This document shows positions 43,950 to 52,152 of a stretch of 64,000 nucleotides of DNA, in pieces. Each line of letters opens with the position of its first letter. The stretch's first letter is position 1. The stretch is from an uncultured Clostridia bacterium (GTDB lineage: Bacteria > Bacillota > Clostridia > Oscillospirales > Oscillospiraceae), in contig CAMCNO010000003.1 of assembly GCA_945876285.1 (NCBI GenBank), positions 47,679-111,678 of the forward strand. The letters are read 5' to 3'. Position numbers and translations under genes: made by a program. The notes beneath the pieces are model-generated. The model saw only the letters and a program-made list of their open reading frames with translations. It had not been told where the DNA came from and ran no database searches.

Positions 43950-45332
43950 TCATTTCCGGCGGCCCCGGTAGTTGCGGCTCCGGCTGTAACCCACGCTGCG
44001 GCCGTAGCGGTAACGGCGGCGGCTTAGCAGCAGCTTCCAAACCAGGAAGATCACCAGCAGTACCAGCAGTACGATGAGGACCACCCGGACGGAGGTTTTG
44101 CCGAAAAAGTCCTTCACATCCCGCCAGAAGGTCAGCAGGCGGTCGGCCTCCGCGTTGTGCATGGCCAGCAGGTCCACGGTGGCATAGATTTTTCCGTTGT
44201 AGCTGAGCTCCATGGTGCCCAGCACGTCGCCCACGGCCACAGGCGCTTCCACCGATTCCTGGCTCAGGGTGATGGTCCGCTCCAGATCCTCTTTGTTCAG
44301 TCCCTTGGGCATCAGGACTTCCAGCTCCTTGGCGGGTTGGACGGTGACGTGGTCCAGCTTGGACAACGTAACGGGCACCTCCTGAATGGGCTCGGCGGGG
44401 TCGATGATGGTCTTGTAAGCGAAGTTGTCGAAGCCGAAATCAAACATCCGGGAGGTCTCGGAGAAGCTGCGGATGTTGCCCCGCCCGTTCTCCTCCACCC
44501 GTTCCGCGCCCAGAATGACGCTGACGAAGTGGAGGCTGCCCTGCATGGCGGAGGACACCAGGCAGTGGCCCGCCGCGTTGGTGGAGCCGGTCTTGATGCC
44601 CTGGGCCCGGGTGTCCCGGTAGCCAATCACTCTCCAGTTGGACAGCAGGTTGTTGGTGGTGTACAGCGTCCGCTCCTTACTGAGATTGGTGGCGGCGATT
44701 GTGGTGGAGGCGGTGTTGCAGATGGTCATGAAGTCGGGGTATTCCATGGCGGCCCGGGTGATGAGGTACATATCCCAGGCGGAGGTGTAGTGCTGGGGGT
44801 CATGGAGGCCGTTGGGGTTGACGAAGTGGGTGTTTTCGCAGCCCAGGGCCTTGGCCTTTTCGTTCATGGCGGCCACAAAGGCGCTCACAGAGCCGGAGAC
44901 GGCCTCCGCCAGGATGTCGCAGGCCTCATTGGCGGACACCACCAGCATACAGTACAGCAGATCCCGCACCGGCATGGTCTCGCCCACCTTGATGCCGGCG
45001 GAGCTGCCGTCGGAGGACAGGCCTTCCAGCGCCGTGGCAGTGGCGGTCAGGGGCTGGTCCATGGTCAGCTTTCCGGCATCGATGGCCTCCAGGGTCAGGA
45101 GGGCGGTCATGATCTTCGTCAGGCTGGCGGGGTACAGCTCCTGGTGTTCGTTTTTGGCGTAGATGATCTCCCCGGTGTTGTAGTCCACCAGCAGGGCGGC
45201 CTTCGCCAGAATATCCGGGTCCTCCGGCAGGACGGGGGCTTCTTTCGTGTCGGCGGAGGCGAAGGGCACGGCCCACAGGCTCATCACCAGGGCCGCCAGC
45301 AAAAAAACAGAGAAAAAGCGTTTCGTTTTCAT
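43950..45332 (-). CDS. D-alanyl-D-alanine carboxypeptidase (DacF type)
   Basis: 460 residues. Signal peptide 1-27, S11 peptidase domain with SLTK (S70), SAN (133-135) and KTG (GIKTGSTNAAG, about 240), the PBP5 C-terminal domain (about 295-395), and a C-terminal membrane span (about 415-436) followed by an Arg-rich tail. Trims the terminal D-Ala of stem peptides. An anchoring helix longer than the usual amphipathic one makes this membrane-spanning. The ATG at 45332 has AGGAG at good distance; the ATG two codons upstream is too close. Confidence 0.93.
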   Translation of the reverse strand: MKTKRFFSVFLLAALVMSLWAVPFASADTKEAPVLPEDPDILAKAALLVDYNTGEIIYAKNEHQELYPASLTKIMTALLTLEAIDAGKLTMDQPLTATATALEGLSSDGSSAGIKVGETMPVRDLLYCMLVVSANEACDILAEAVSGSVSAFVAAMNEKAKALGCENTHFVNPNGLHDPQHYTSAWDMYLITRAAMEYPDFMTICNTASTTIAATNLSKERTLYTTNNLLSNWRVIGYRDTRAQGIKTGSTNAAGHCLVSSAMQGSLHFVSVILGAERVEENGRGNIRSFSETSRMFDFGFDNFAYKTIIDPAEPIQEVPVTLSKLDHVTVQPAKELEVLMPKGLNKEDLERTITLSQESVEAPVAVGDVLGTMELSYNGKIYATVDLLAMHNAEADRLLTFWRDVKDFFGKTSVRVVLIVLLVLLVIFLVWKLLLSRRRYRYGRSVGYSRSRNYRGRRK

Positions 45333-45414
45333 GTGCATCTCCTGTAAAGTATGTTATAATCAACAAAAGGTCCCGCGAAAAGGGACTATGGACACCGGCG
45401 GAAAATGCCGGGTT

Positions 45415-45444
45415 TTGACAGGTACACATAGTATAACAAATAAT
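45415..45444 (+). promoter_or_regulatory. Promoter of the ComEA-like operon
   Basis: TTGACA, 18 bp, AATAAT, 20 bp upstream of the first gene. Confidence 0.5.
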
Positions 45445-45463
45445 CCGCGGGAGTTCAACAGGG

Positions 45464-45826
45464 ATGAAAGCTGGAAAAATCACGAAAACAGAATGGCTGC
45501 TTTTGGGGATGACCGGGCTGTTCCTGTGCGTGCTGCTGGGACTGTTCCTCCATGACCGGAGGGCGGACATGCCTGTGGAGACGGAGATACGGGTTCCCCA
45601 GGAGGAAATTTTGCCGGACCTGTCACCGCTGGACCTGAACAGGGCCACAGCGGAGGAGCTGGCGGAGCTGCCGGGCATCGGACCGGAGCTGGCGGGCCGC
45701 ATCGTGGCTTGCCGGGAGGAGCGGGGCGGCTTTGGAAGTGTGGAGGAGATCATGGAGGTGCCCGGCATCGGGGAAGGCAAGTTCGCCGCCCTGGAGGGCC
45801 GGATCACAGTGGAGGATAGGTCATGA
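45464..45826 (+). CDS. ComEA-like helix-hairpin-helix protein
   Basis: 120 residues. One N-terminal membrane span (about 11-30), a short acidic linker, then a helix-hairpin-helix pair: LNRATAEELAELPGIGPELA (about 58-77) and EEIMEVPGIGEGKFAAL. This is the DNA-binding module of the competence protein ComEA, without the SLBB domain. Weak ribosome site. Its stop overlaps the response regulator start (ATGA), an unusual partner; no comEC is adjacent. Confidence 0.82.
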   Translation: MKAGKITKTEWLLLGMTGLFLCVLLGLFLHDRRADMPVETEIRVPQEEILPDLSPLDLNRATAEELAELPGIGPELAGRIVACREERGGFGSVEEIMEVPGIGEGKFAALEGRITVEDRS

Positions 45827-46500
45827 AAATTTTGGTGGTAGACGACGAAAAGACCCTGGTGAAGGGCATCAAATTCAACCTGGAGAATGAGGGCTATCAG
45901 GTGGAGTGTGCCTACGACGGCGCCGCCGCCGTGGAGCTGGCCCGGAACAACAAGTTCGACCTGCTCATCATGGACGTGATGATGCCGGAGGTGGACGGGC
46001 TGGAGGCCTGTATGCGCATCCGGGAGTTTTCCAACGTGCCCATCATCATGCTGACGGCCAAGAGCGAGGATTCCGACAAGCTGATGGGCTTCGAGTGCGG
46101 CGCGGACGACTACCTGACCAAGCCCTTCAACATCCTGGAGCTGAAGGCCCGGGTCCGGGCGCTGCTGCGCCGGGCCGCCGGCGTCCAGCGGAGCCAGGGC
46201 GCCGTGCTGACGGTGGGGGACCTGTCCTTGAATACCGAGGAGCGGGTGGCCATCCGGGACGGGGAGACGGTGGAGCTGACCGCCAAGGAGTACGATCTCA
46301 TCGAGCTTTTGATGCGCAACCCCCGGCGGGTGTACAGCCGGGAGAACCTGATGAACGTGGTGTGGGGATATTCCTACGCCGGGGATTATCGGACGGTGGA
46401 CGTCCACATCCGCAGACTGCGGGAGAAATTAGAGAAAAACCCGGCGGAGCCGGACCACATCATGACCAAGTGGGGAGTGGGGTACTATTTCAAGGGATAA
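45823..46500 (+). CDS. OmpR/PhoB-family response regulator
   Basis: 225 residues. Receiver with D7/D8, phosphorylated D51 (LLIMDVMMPEVDGL), T in MLTAK and K in TKPFN; winged-helix DNA-binding domain (about 128-225) with ELTAKEYDLIELLMRNP and YRTVDVHIRRLREKLE. Overlaps the upstream ComEA-like gene by 4 bp and the kinase gene by up to 14 bp, so the set is tightly coupled. Resembles WalR/PhoP type regulators of envelope genes; target unknown. Confidence 0.95.
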   Translation: MKILVVDDEKTLVKGIKFNLENEGYQVECAYDGAAAVELARNNKFDLLIMDVMMPEVDGLEACMRIREFSNVPIIMLTAKSEDSDKLMGFECGADDYLTKPFNILELKARVRALLRRAAGVQRSQGAVLTVGDLSLNTEERVAIRDGETVELTAKEYDLIELLMRNPRRVYSRENLMNVVWGYSYAGDYRTVDVHIRRLREKLEKNPAEPDHIMTKWGVGYYFKG

Positions 46501-47914
46501 GCCAAGGCTGTGGGGCAGCCTGCAGGTCAAATTCGGCCTGAGCTATATCATCGTCATCGCGGCGGTGCTGATCCTGCTGAATACCTACCCGCTGGTGGTG
46601 TCTCAGAACATGGTGTTCCGTTCCAAGGAGACCACCATGCAGAGCAGCGTGTCCGTCATGGTCTACTCCCTGTCCGGCCTGGACAAGCTGAACGAGGAGA
46701 ACGTGGCGGCAGCCATGGCGGTGGTGGAGGAGACGGGACTTTCCCGTATCCTGGTGACGGACAGCGCAGGGAAGGTGCTGTACGACACCCGTGAGACCGG
46801 CGGCGCCGTGGGGCAATATACCCTGTACACGGAGATCGTCCAGGCCCTGATGGGCAATGACGCCTTCTCCTGTATCTTCAAAAACGGCGCGTTCCGCAGC
46901 CGGGCGTCCTCCCCTGTGCTGTACCAGAACCAGATCATCGGCGCGGTATACGCCTATGAGTACGATACGGAGCAGGCGGCACTGCTGGAGGGCCTGCAGG
47001 GGAACCTGCTGCGGCTCAGCGGCGTCATTGGTGTGGTGGTGCTGGGGCTGAGCCTGGTGCTGTCCAAGGCGCTGACGAAGAAGATCGGCCTGCTGCTCAC
47101 CGCCATCCGCAAGGTGCGGGAGGGCGCCTACAGCCACCGGGCGGAGATCAGGGGGCGGGACGAGATCGCCCAGATCGGCGAGGAGTTCAACAGCCTGACG
47201 GACCGGCTTCAGACCACGGAGAACGCCCGCCGCCGGTTCGTGTCCGACGCCTCCCATGAGCTGAAAACGCCGCTGGCGGCTATCCGGCTGCTGACGGATT
47301 CCATCTTGCAGACCGACAGCATCGACCCGGAGACCACCCGGGAGTTCGTGTCCGACATCGGCCAGGAAGCCGAGCGGCTCTCCCGCATCACGGAGGACCT
47401 GCTGCGCCTGACCCGGCTGGACAGCAGCGTGCTGGACGCGGCGTCGGCGGTGGATGTGCTGCCGGTGCTGGAGCAGGTGCTGCGGATGATGGGCCTGGTG
47501 GCCCAGGAAAAGGGCGTGGACCTGACCTACGACGCGGCGGAGGGCTGCGCCGTGCTGTCCTCAAAGGACGAGCTCCACCAGGTCATCTACAACCTGGTGG
47601 ATAACGCCGTGAAATACACCCCGGCGGGCGGCGCTGTCCAGGTGTCGCTGAAGCGGGAGGAGGGACAGGTGGTCCTGTCCGTGGCGGACAACGGAAACGG
47701 CATCCCGGAAGCCGACCTGCCCCGCATTTTCGAGCGGTTCTACCGGGTGGACAAGGCCCGCTCCCGGGCCGCCGGCGGCACGGGCCTGGGATTGTCCATC
47801 GTCAGCGACACGGTGAAGCAGCGGGGCGGCACCGTAGAGGCCGCCAACCGTCCCGGAGGCGGCGCGGTGTTCACCGTCCGCTGGCCTGCGGTGAAAGGAG
47901 GCGGCGCGGTATGA
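46487..47914 (+). CDS. Sensor histidine kinase (start codon uncertain)
   Basis: About 475 residues if translation begins at ATT 46487, or 449 from GTG 46565. TM1 (SYIIVIAAVLILLNTYPLVV), an extracytoplasmic sensor region, TM2 (LSGVIGVVVLGLSLVLS), HAMP, HisKA with SDASHELKTPLAAIRLL (H about 256), then N (NLVDNAVKYTPAGG), G1 (DNGNGIPEADLP) and G2 (GGTGLGLSIV) boxes. GTG 46565 would cut TM1 in half, while the open frame upstream encodes SRDKPRLWGSLQVKFGLSY, a normal lead for this family. Pairs with the overlapping response regulator. Confidence 0.88.
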   Translation: MSRDKPRLWGSLQVKFGLSYIIVIAAVLILLNTYPLVVSQNMVFRSKETTMQSSVSVMVYSLSGLDKLNEENVAAAMAVVEETGLSRILVTDSAGKVLYDTRETGGAVGQYTLYTEIVQALMGNDAFSCIFKNGAFRSRASSPVLYQNQIIGAVYAYEYDTEQAALLEGLQGNLLRLSGVIGVVVLGLSLVLSKALTKKIGLLLTAIRKVREGAYSHRAEIRGRDEIAQIGEEFNSLTDRLQTTENARRRFVSDASHELKTPLAAIRLLTDSILQTDSIDPETTREFVSDIGQEAERLSRITEDLLRLTRLDSSVLDAASAVDVLPVLEQVLRMMGLVAQEKGVDLTYDAAEGCAVLSSKDELHQVIYNLVDNAVKYTPAGGAVQVSLKREEGQVVLSVADNGNGIPEADLPRIFERFYRVDKARSRAAGGTGLGLSIVSDTVKQRGGTVEAANRPGGGAVFTVRWPAVKGGGAV

Positions 47915-48813
47915 AACGGTGGATGTGTCTCCTTTTGAGCGCCGTCTTGCTGCTTTTGACCGTCGGCTGCGCCCAGAAGTCCCAGGGGGAAGCGGAGAGC
48001 TATGACCTGTACTTCCTGGAGGCGGAGCCGGAAATGGGCGGCGGCGCTTTGCAGGCGGAAAAAGCCTACTTGCCGGAGCTGGAGGCCGCCGGCCCGGAGG
48101 AGACGGCGAGGGGCCTGATGGAGGCGCTTTTGCAGGGGCCTCTGGACATGACCCTGAAAAGCCCCATCCCGGCGGGGACCAGCTTGCTTTCCCTGAAGCT
48201 GCAGGGCGGCCGGGCCACGGTGGACCTGTCCGCGGGCTATGCCAGCCTGTCCGGCGTGGCGCTGACACTGGCGGACTACGCCGTGACGCTGACGCTGACC
48301 CAGGTGCCGGAGATCAGCTCCGTGAAGATCACCGTCCGGGGCCAGGACCTGGCCTACCGGGATAAGCAGACCTTTGCCTCCCGGGACGTGCTGCTGGTCC
48401 CGGAGGAGGATGTGGTGGGCACGGTGCAGGCCGTGCTGTACTTCCTGGACGAAACCGGCGCGCTGGCGCCGGAGGAGCGGACACTGGACCTGTATGAGGG
48501 CGACACCCAGGTGTTCGCGGTTGTCCGGGCGCTGGAAAACGGGCCGGCGGGCAAGAAGCTGTCCGCCGTGCTGCCGGAGGGCTTCCGGGTGCGGTCCGTG
48601 TGGCTGGAGCAGGACGTGTGCTACGTGAATCTGTCCTCGTCCCAGCTGGAGGCCCTGCCGCCGGAGACGAACCTCCATACGGCGGTGTTCTCCCTGGCCA
48701 GGTCCCTGTGCTCTCTGGAATCGGTGGGCGAGGTCCGGTTCCTGGTGGACGGCGAATTTGCGCGCCTGTATGGCGCGGTCAATATCAGCGAGCCCTATAT
48801 ATTTGCAGATTGA
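47911..48813 (+). CDS. GerMN-domain lipoprotein
   Basis: 300 residues. Lipoprotein signal with lipobox LTVGC (C20). Two GerMN (sporulation/germination) domains, roughly 30-155 and 165-300, each with the pattern LYFLEAE or LYFLDET, then GLMEALLQGP or RALENGPAG, then VDLS or VNLS. Anchored outside the membrane; GerM-like proteins act at the engulfing or germinating spore envelope. Start overlaps the kinase stop by 4 bp, so it is probably coexpressed with the two-component system. Confidence 0.9.
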   Translation: MKRWMCLLLSAVLLLLTVGCAQKSQGEAESYDLYFLEAEPEMGGGALQAEKAYLPELEAAGPEETARGLMEALLQGPLDMTLKSPIPAGTSLLSLKLQGGRATVDLSAGYASLSGVALTLADYAVTLTLTQVPEISSVKITVRGQDLAYRDKQTFASRDVLLVPEEDVVGTVQAVLYFLDETGALAPEERTLDLYEGDTQVFAVVRALENGPAGKKLSAVLPEGFRVRSVWLEQDVCYVNLSSSQLEALPPETNLHTAVFSLARSLCSLESVGEVRFLVDGEFARLYGAVNISEPYIFAD

Positions 48814-48845
48814 AAATCAGGCGGGATTTTTCCCGCCTGATTTTT
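48813..48845. terminator. Bidirectional terminator between GerMN gene and spmB
   Basis: AAAATCAGGCGGGA-TTTT-TCCCGCCTGATTTT, perfect stem with A/T runs on both sides. Confidence 0.92.
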
Positions 48846-49366
48846 CATGTTCCGAAGAAAATGCGCACCGCCAGGGCGGAGGCAATAAAGCCCGTCAGGT
48901 CCGCCGTCAGGGCGGCGGGGATGGTGTGGCGGGTCTTGTGGATGCCGGCGGAGCCGAAGTAGACGGCGATGGTGTAGAAGGTGGTCTCCGTGCTGCCCAG
49001 CATCACTGCCACCACCCGGCCCACGTAGCTGTCCGGGCCGTAGGTGTTCATCAGGTCGCTGGCTACCGCCAGGGCGCCGTTGCCGGATACCGGGCGTACC
49101 AGCATGAGGGGGGCGGTCTCCCGGGGGATGCCCAGCCATTCCAGCGCAGGGGCGAACAGGCCGGAGATCCACTCCGTGGCCCCGGAGGCCCGGAACATGC
49201 TCACCGCCGTCAGCAGCCCCACCAGGGCGGGAATGACCCGCAGCAGCACCGTCAGGCCCTCCTCCGCGCCGTGGGTCAGGGTGCCGTATACGTCCACCCG
49301 CCTGCCCATGCCGCATACCGCCACGCCGGCCAGCAGGACGGGGATGACCAGGGAGCTGAGGTTCAT
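48845..49366 (-). CDS. spmB: Spore maturation protein B
   Basis: 173 residues, nucleoside-recognition (Gate) domain membrane protein. MNLSSLVIPVLLAGVAVCG, ALVGLLTAVSMFRASGATEW, APLMLVRPVSGNGALAV and MLGSTETTFYTIAVYFGSAG are typical SpmB blocks. Needed for spore-core dehydration in Bacillus and Clostridium. Start overlaps the spmA stop by 4 bp. Confidence 0.94.
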   Translation of the reverse strand: MNLSSLVIPVLLAGVAVCGMGRRVDVYGTLTHGAEEGLTVLLRVIPALVGLLTAVSMFRASGATEWISGLFAPALEWLGIPRETAPLMLVRPVSGNGALAVASDLMNTYGPDSYVGRVVAVMLGSTETTFYTIAVYFGSAGIHKTRHTIPAALTADLTGFIASALAVRIFFGT

Positions 49367-49947
49367 GGCCGCGCCCTCCCGATTCGGGACAGCAGCCGGG
49401 CGGCGGTTAGCCCGGCCGCCACCGACAGCACCGACGCCAGCCATACAGCGGGCAGGATGTCGAAGGGGGTTTGGCACCCGGCGGCGGCACGGACGGAGGC
49501 GATGGTGGCGGGGATGAGCTGGATGGAGGCGGTGTTCAGCACCACCAGCAGGCACAGCTCGTTGCTGGCGGTGCCGCCGCAGCCCCGGGCCATCCGCTGG
49601 GCGGCACGGATGCCCAGGGGTGTGGCAGCGTTGCCCAGGCCCAGCAGATTGGCGGAGACGTTGGCGGAGATGGCTGCCAGCGTTTCTTCGTCCCGGCAGG
49701 CGTTTGGCAGCAGCCGCCGCAGCAGGGGGCGGAAAGTCCGGGCCAGGGAGGCGGACAGGCCGCAGGCGCTCATGATCTCCATGACGCCGCTCCAAAGACA
49801 CAGAATACCCGCCATGGAGATGCTCAGGTCGATGGCGGAACGGGCGCCCTCCAGGGCGGCGTTCGCCACGGCGTCCAGACGTCCGGTGAGAAGCCCGAAC
49901 GCCAGGGAAAGCACCACCATTCCAGTCCAAACCCAGGCCATAGCCAT
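49363..49947 (-). CDS. spmA: Spore maturation protein A
   Basis: 194 residues, Gate-domain membrane protein with about four spans; SISMAGILCLWSGVMEIMSA, ANVSANLLGLGNAATPLGI and NELCLLVVLNTASIQLIPAT are SpmA signatures. ATG 49947 has AGAGGTG 7 bp upstream; the start eight codons earlier would include that site in the coding region. First gene of the spmAB operon. Confidence 0.94.
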   Translation of the reverse strand: MAMAWVWTGMVVLSLAFGLLTGRLDAVANAALEGARSAIDLSISMAGILCLWSGVMEIMSACGLSASLARTFRPLLRRLLPNACRDEETLAAISANVSANLLGLGNAATPLGIRAAQRMARGCGGTASNELCLLVVLNTASIQLIPATIASVRAAAGCQTPFDILPAVWLASVLSVAAGLTAARLLSRIGRARP

Positions 49948-50004
49948 GGAAAACACCTCTTTTTTTAACATTTATGAACGGAATTTTAATTTTTGGGATT
50001 TGAA

Positions 50005-50034
50005 TTGACATATTCTGACCGAATATGATATGTT
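50005..50034 (+). promoter_or_regulatory. Promoter and palindromic operator of the AbrB-type gene
   Basis: TTGACA (50005-50010), 18 bp, TATGTT (50029-50034). Between the boxes lies the perfect palindrome CATATTC-TGACC-GAATATG (50009-50027), a likely operator, perhaps autoregulatory. Confidence 0.65.
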
Positions 50035-50072
50035 AAGGAAAGCAGAGGGAAATTAAGGAAAGGAGAATTGCT

Positions 50073-50315
50073 TTGAAATCTACCGGAATCGTGAGAAAAG
50101 TGGACGAATTGGGCCGGATCGTGCTTCCTATCGAGATGCGCCGCACCCTGGATATCGCCGAGAAGGACGCATTGGAAATCTATGTGGAGGGTTCGTCCGT
50201 CATTCTGAAAAAGTACAAACCCAGCTGTATTTTCTGCGACGCTACCAAGGACATCACCGTGTTCAAGGGCAAGAACGTCTGCCCCAAGTGCCTGAAAGAG
50301 CTCAAGAGCCTGTGA
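50073..50315 (+). CDS. AbrB-family transition-state regulator with Cys motif
   Basis: 80 residues. N-terminal swapped-hairpin AbrB domain: STGIVRKVDELGRIVLPIEM (3-22) and DALEIYVEGSSVILKKY. The C-terminal part has CIFC (52-55) and CPKC (70-73), a compact zinc-ribbon-like pair absent from Bacillus AbrB. TTG start with AAAGGAG 8-10 bp upstream. A palindrome within its promoter suggests autorepression. Confidence 0.9.
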   Translation: MKSTGIVRKVDELGRIVLPIEMRRTLDIAEKDALEIYVEGSSVILKKYKPSCIFCDATKDITVFKGKNVCPKCLKELKSL

Positions 50316-50353
50316 CCGGAAAAGTGCTGCCACACTTACACATGGAACCATAG

Positions 50354-50396
50354 AAAACACGTCTCTGCGGAATGTGAACCGCAGAGACGTGTTTTT
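50354..50396 (+). terminator. Terminator of the AbrB-type gene
   Basis: AAAACACGTCTCTGCGG pairs perfectly with its complement around an 8-base loop, followed by a T run. Confidence 0.93.
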
Positions 50397-50413
50397 GCGT
50401 CATACTATTCGCT

Positions 50414-50439
50414 AATTAAAATCATGTCTGATTTTAATT
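50414..50439. other. AT-rich perfect palindrome
   Basis: AATTAAAATCA and TGATTTTAATT flank TGTC between the AbrB terminator and the rsmI stop. It has no T run; it may be a weak terminator of rsmI or a protein site. Confidence 0.35.
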
Positions 50440-50450
50440 GGAGATTCGTA

Positions 50451-51281
50451 TTATTGTTCCAGCGCGGCGGCATACAGCTCGTTTTTGGAAAGTCCCGTGT
50501 GCTCCGCGACTTCTTTGGCGGCGTCCTTCAGCCGCATCCCCTGTTCTTTCAGGGCAAGCACCTGGGCCACGGCGTCCTCCAGTGTGACGGCCGGGGCTTC
50601 GACCGGCTCGGCACCTGCCACCACCAGCACGTACTCCCCCTTGGGGGCGTTGTCCGCGTAGTACGCCACGGCCTCGCCCAGGGTGGTGCGGACGGTCTCC
50701 TCGTGGAGCTTCGTCAGCTCCCGGCACAGGGAGATGCGCCGCTCCGGGCCGAAGGCGGCGCACAGGTCCTCCAGCGTCGTCCGCAGCTTGTGGGGGGCCT
50801 CATGGAAGATCATGGTGCGCTCCTCGCCTTTCAGACTCTCCAACCGCTCCCGGCGGCTTTTTTTGTTGACCGTCAGGAAGCCCTCGAAGGTGAACCGCCC
50901 GGTGGGCAGGCCGCTGACCGCCAGGGCGTTCACCGCCGCACAGCAGCCGGGGATGGACAGCACCTCCACGCCGTTTTCGGCGCACAGCCGCACCAGGTCC
51001 TCGCCGGGGTCGGAGATGGCGGGGGTCCCGGCGTCCGTCACCAGGGCGCAGGACTCGCCTGCCAGCAGGCGGGCAAGAATCGCCTGGCCGGCGGTGACGT
51101 GGTTGTGCTCATGGTAGCTGACCAGGGGCTTTTTGATGTTGAAGTGGTTCAGCAGCTTCACGGACACCCGGGTGTCCTCCGCCGCGATGAAGTCCGCGGC
51201 CTCCAGCGTCTCCACGGCACGGGGAGAGAAATCCCCCAGATTGCCGATGGGCGTGGCGACCAGATAAAGCGTGCCGCTCAT
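50451..51281 (-). CDS. rsmI: 16S rRNA (cytidine1402-2'-O)-methyltransferase
   Basis: 276 residues. TLYLVATPIGNLGDFSPRAV (4-23), AEDTRVSVKLLNHF, SYHEHN, VTDAGTPAISDPGEDLV and FHEAPHKL define RsmI. Methylates the ribose of C1402; RsmH, encoded at 21.9 kb, acts on the base. Start overlaps the trmN6-type stop by 4 bp. Confidence 0.96.
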   Translation of the reverse strand: MSGTLYLVATPIGNLGDFSPRAVETLEAADFIAAEDTRVSVKLLNHFNIKKPLVSYHEHNHVTAGQAILARLLAGESCALVTDAGTPAISDPGEDLVRLCAENGVEVLSIPGCCAAVNALAVSGLPTGRFTFEGFLTVNKKSRRERLESLKGEERTMIFHEAPHKLRTTLEDLCAAFGPERRISLCRELTKLHEETVRTTLGEAVAYYADNAPKGEYVLVVAGAEPVEAPAVTLEDAVAQVLALKEQGMRLKDAAKEVAEHTGLSKNELYAAALEQ

Positions 51282-52012
51282 GGCGTGTCCTCCTGTTGTC
51301 TGAAATAGATGGCGTCCACCTCGGCGGTGGGGGCGCCGTCCGCAGTTTGTAAAATCAGGGGTTCCTCAATGGTCAACCCCGGCCTGCCGCCCCGGCGGGC
51401 CTCCGCCAGCACCAAAGAGGGAGCGCTGCCCGCGGCCTTGCAGACGAAGCGCAGCCGCTTGGGCTCCAGACCGTTTTCCCGCAGGGCGCACAGCAGGTCC
51501 GTCAGCCGCTCCGGCTTGTGGACCAGGCAGAGGCTGCCGCCCCAGCGGAGGAGATACGACGCGGATTTGCAGATGTCCTCCAGCGTACATTCTACCTCGC
51601 TGCGGGCGGTACGCCGGGCGCTGTCATCGGACAGTGCGCCGCTGGCGCAAGGGTAATAGGGCGGGTTGCAGACCGCCAAATCGAAGCTGCCGGTTGGGAA
51701 TAAATCCTTTACGTTCCGCAGGTCGGCGGTTTGAAAGGAGAGGCAGTCCGCCAGGCCGTTTTCCGCCGCCGCCTTTTCGGCCAGATGGATAGCGGCGGGC
51801 TGGATGTCGATGCCGGTGACGGTCAGCTCCGGCTGCCGCTGCAAAAGCAGCAGCCCCAGCAGCCCGGTGCCGCAGCCCAGGTCGCAGACCCGCAGGCCGG
51901 GCTTCAGCCGGGGCAGGGAGGAGAGCAGGAACGTGTCCGTGCCGGGGCGGAACAGGGCGTCGTCGTAGACGAAGCGGTAGCCGCCATGGCAGAGGGCTTC
52001 CCAGTGTTCCAT
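51278..52012 (-). CDS. tRNA1(Val) adenine37-N6-methyltransferase-type protein
   Basis: 244 residues. Class I SAM methyltransferase with VCDLGCGTGLLGLLLL (about 42-57), GIDIQPAAIHLAE and the amino-methyltransferase motif VCNPPYYP (about 110-117). The YfiC/TrmN6 family placement fits the NPPY motif, length, and common pairing with rsmI. ATG 52012 has GGGAGG upstream. First gene of the two-gene operon. Confidence 0.88.
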   Translation of the reverse strand: MEHWEALCHGGYRFVYDDALFRPGTDTFLLSSLPRLKPGLRVCDLGCGTGLLGLLLLQRQPELTVTGIDIQPAAIHLAEKAAAENGLADCLSFQTADLRNVKDLFPTGSFDLAVCNPPYYPCASGALSDDSARRTARSEVECTLEDICKSASYLLRWGGSLCLVHKPERLTDLLCALRENGLEPKRLRFVCKAAGSAPSLVLAEARRGGRPGLTIEEPLILQTADGAPTAEVDAIYFRQQEDTP

Positions 52013-52152
52013 AAGCTGCCTCCCCCCCAAAAAAAGATGGTATCATTATAGCGGAAATGGCCCGGGAGTGCAAGATGGGGACGGCGGTTGACCCGGCGGC
52101 TTCCGGCGGGTATAATGGGAGGGAAAATTTCCATCGAAAGGGGGCAGGGGAC

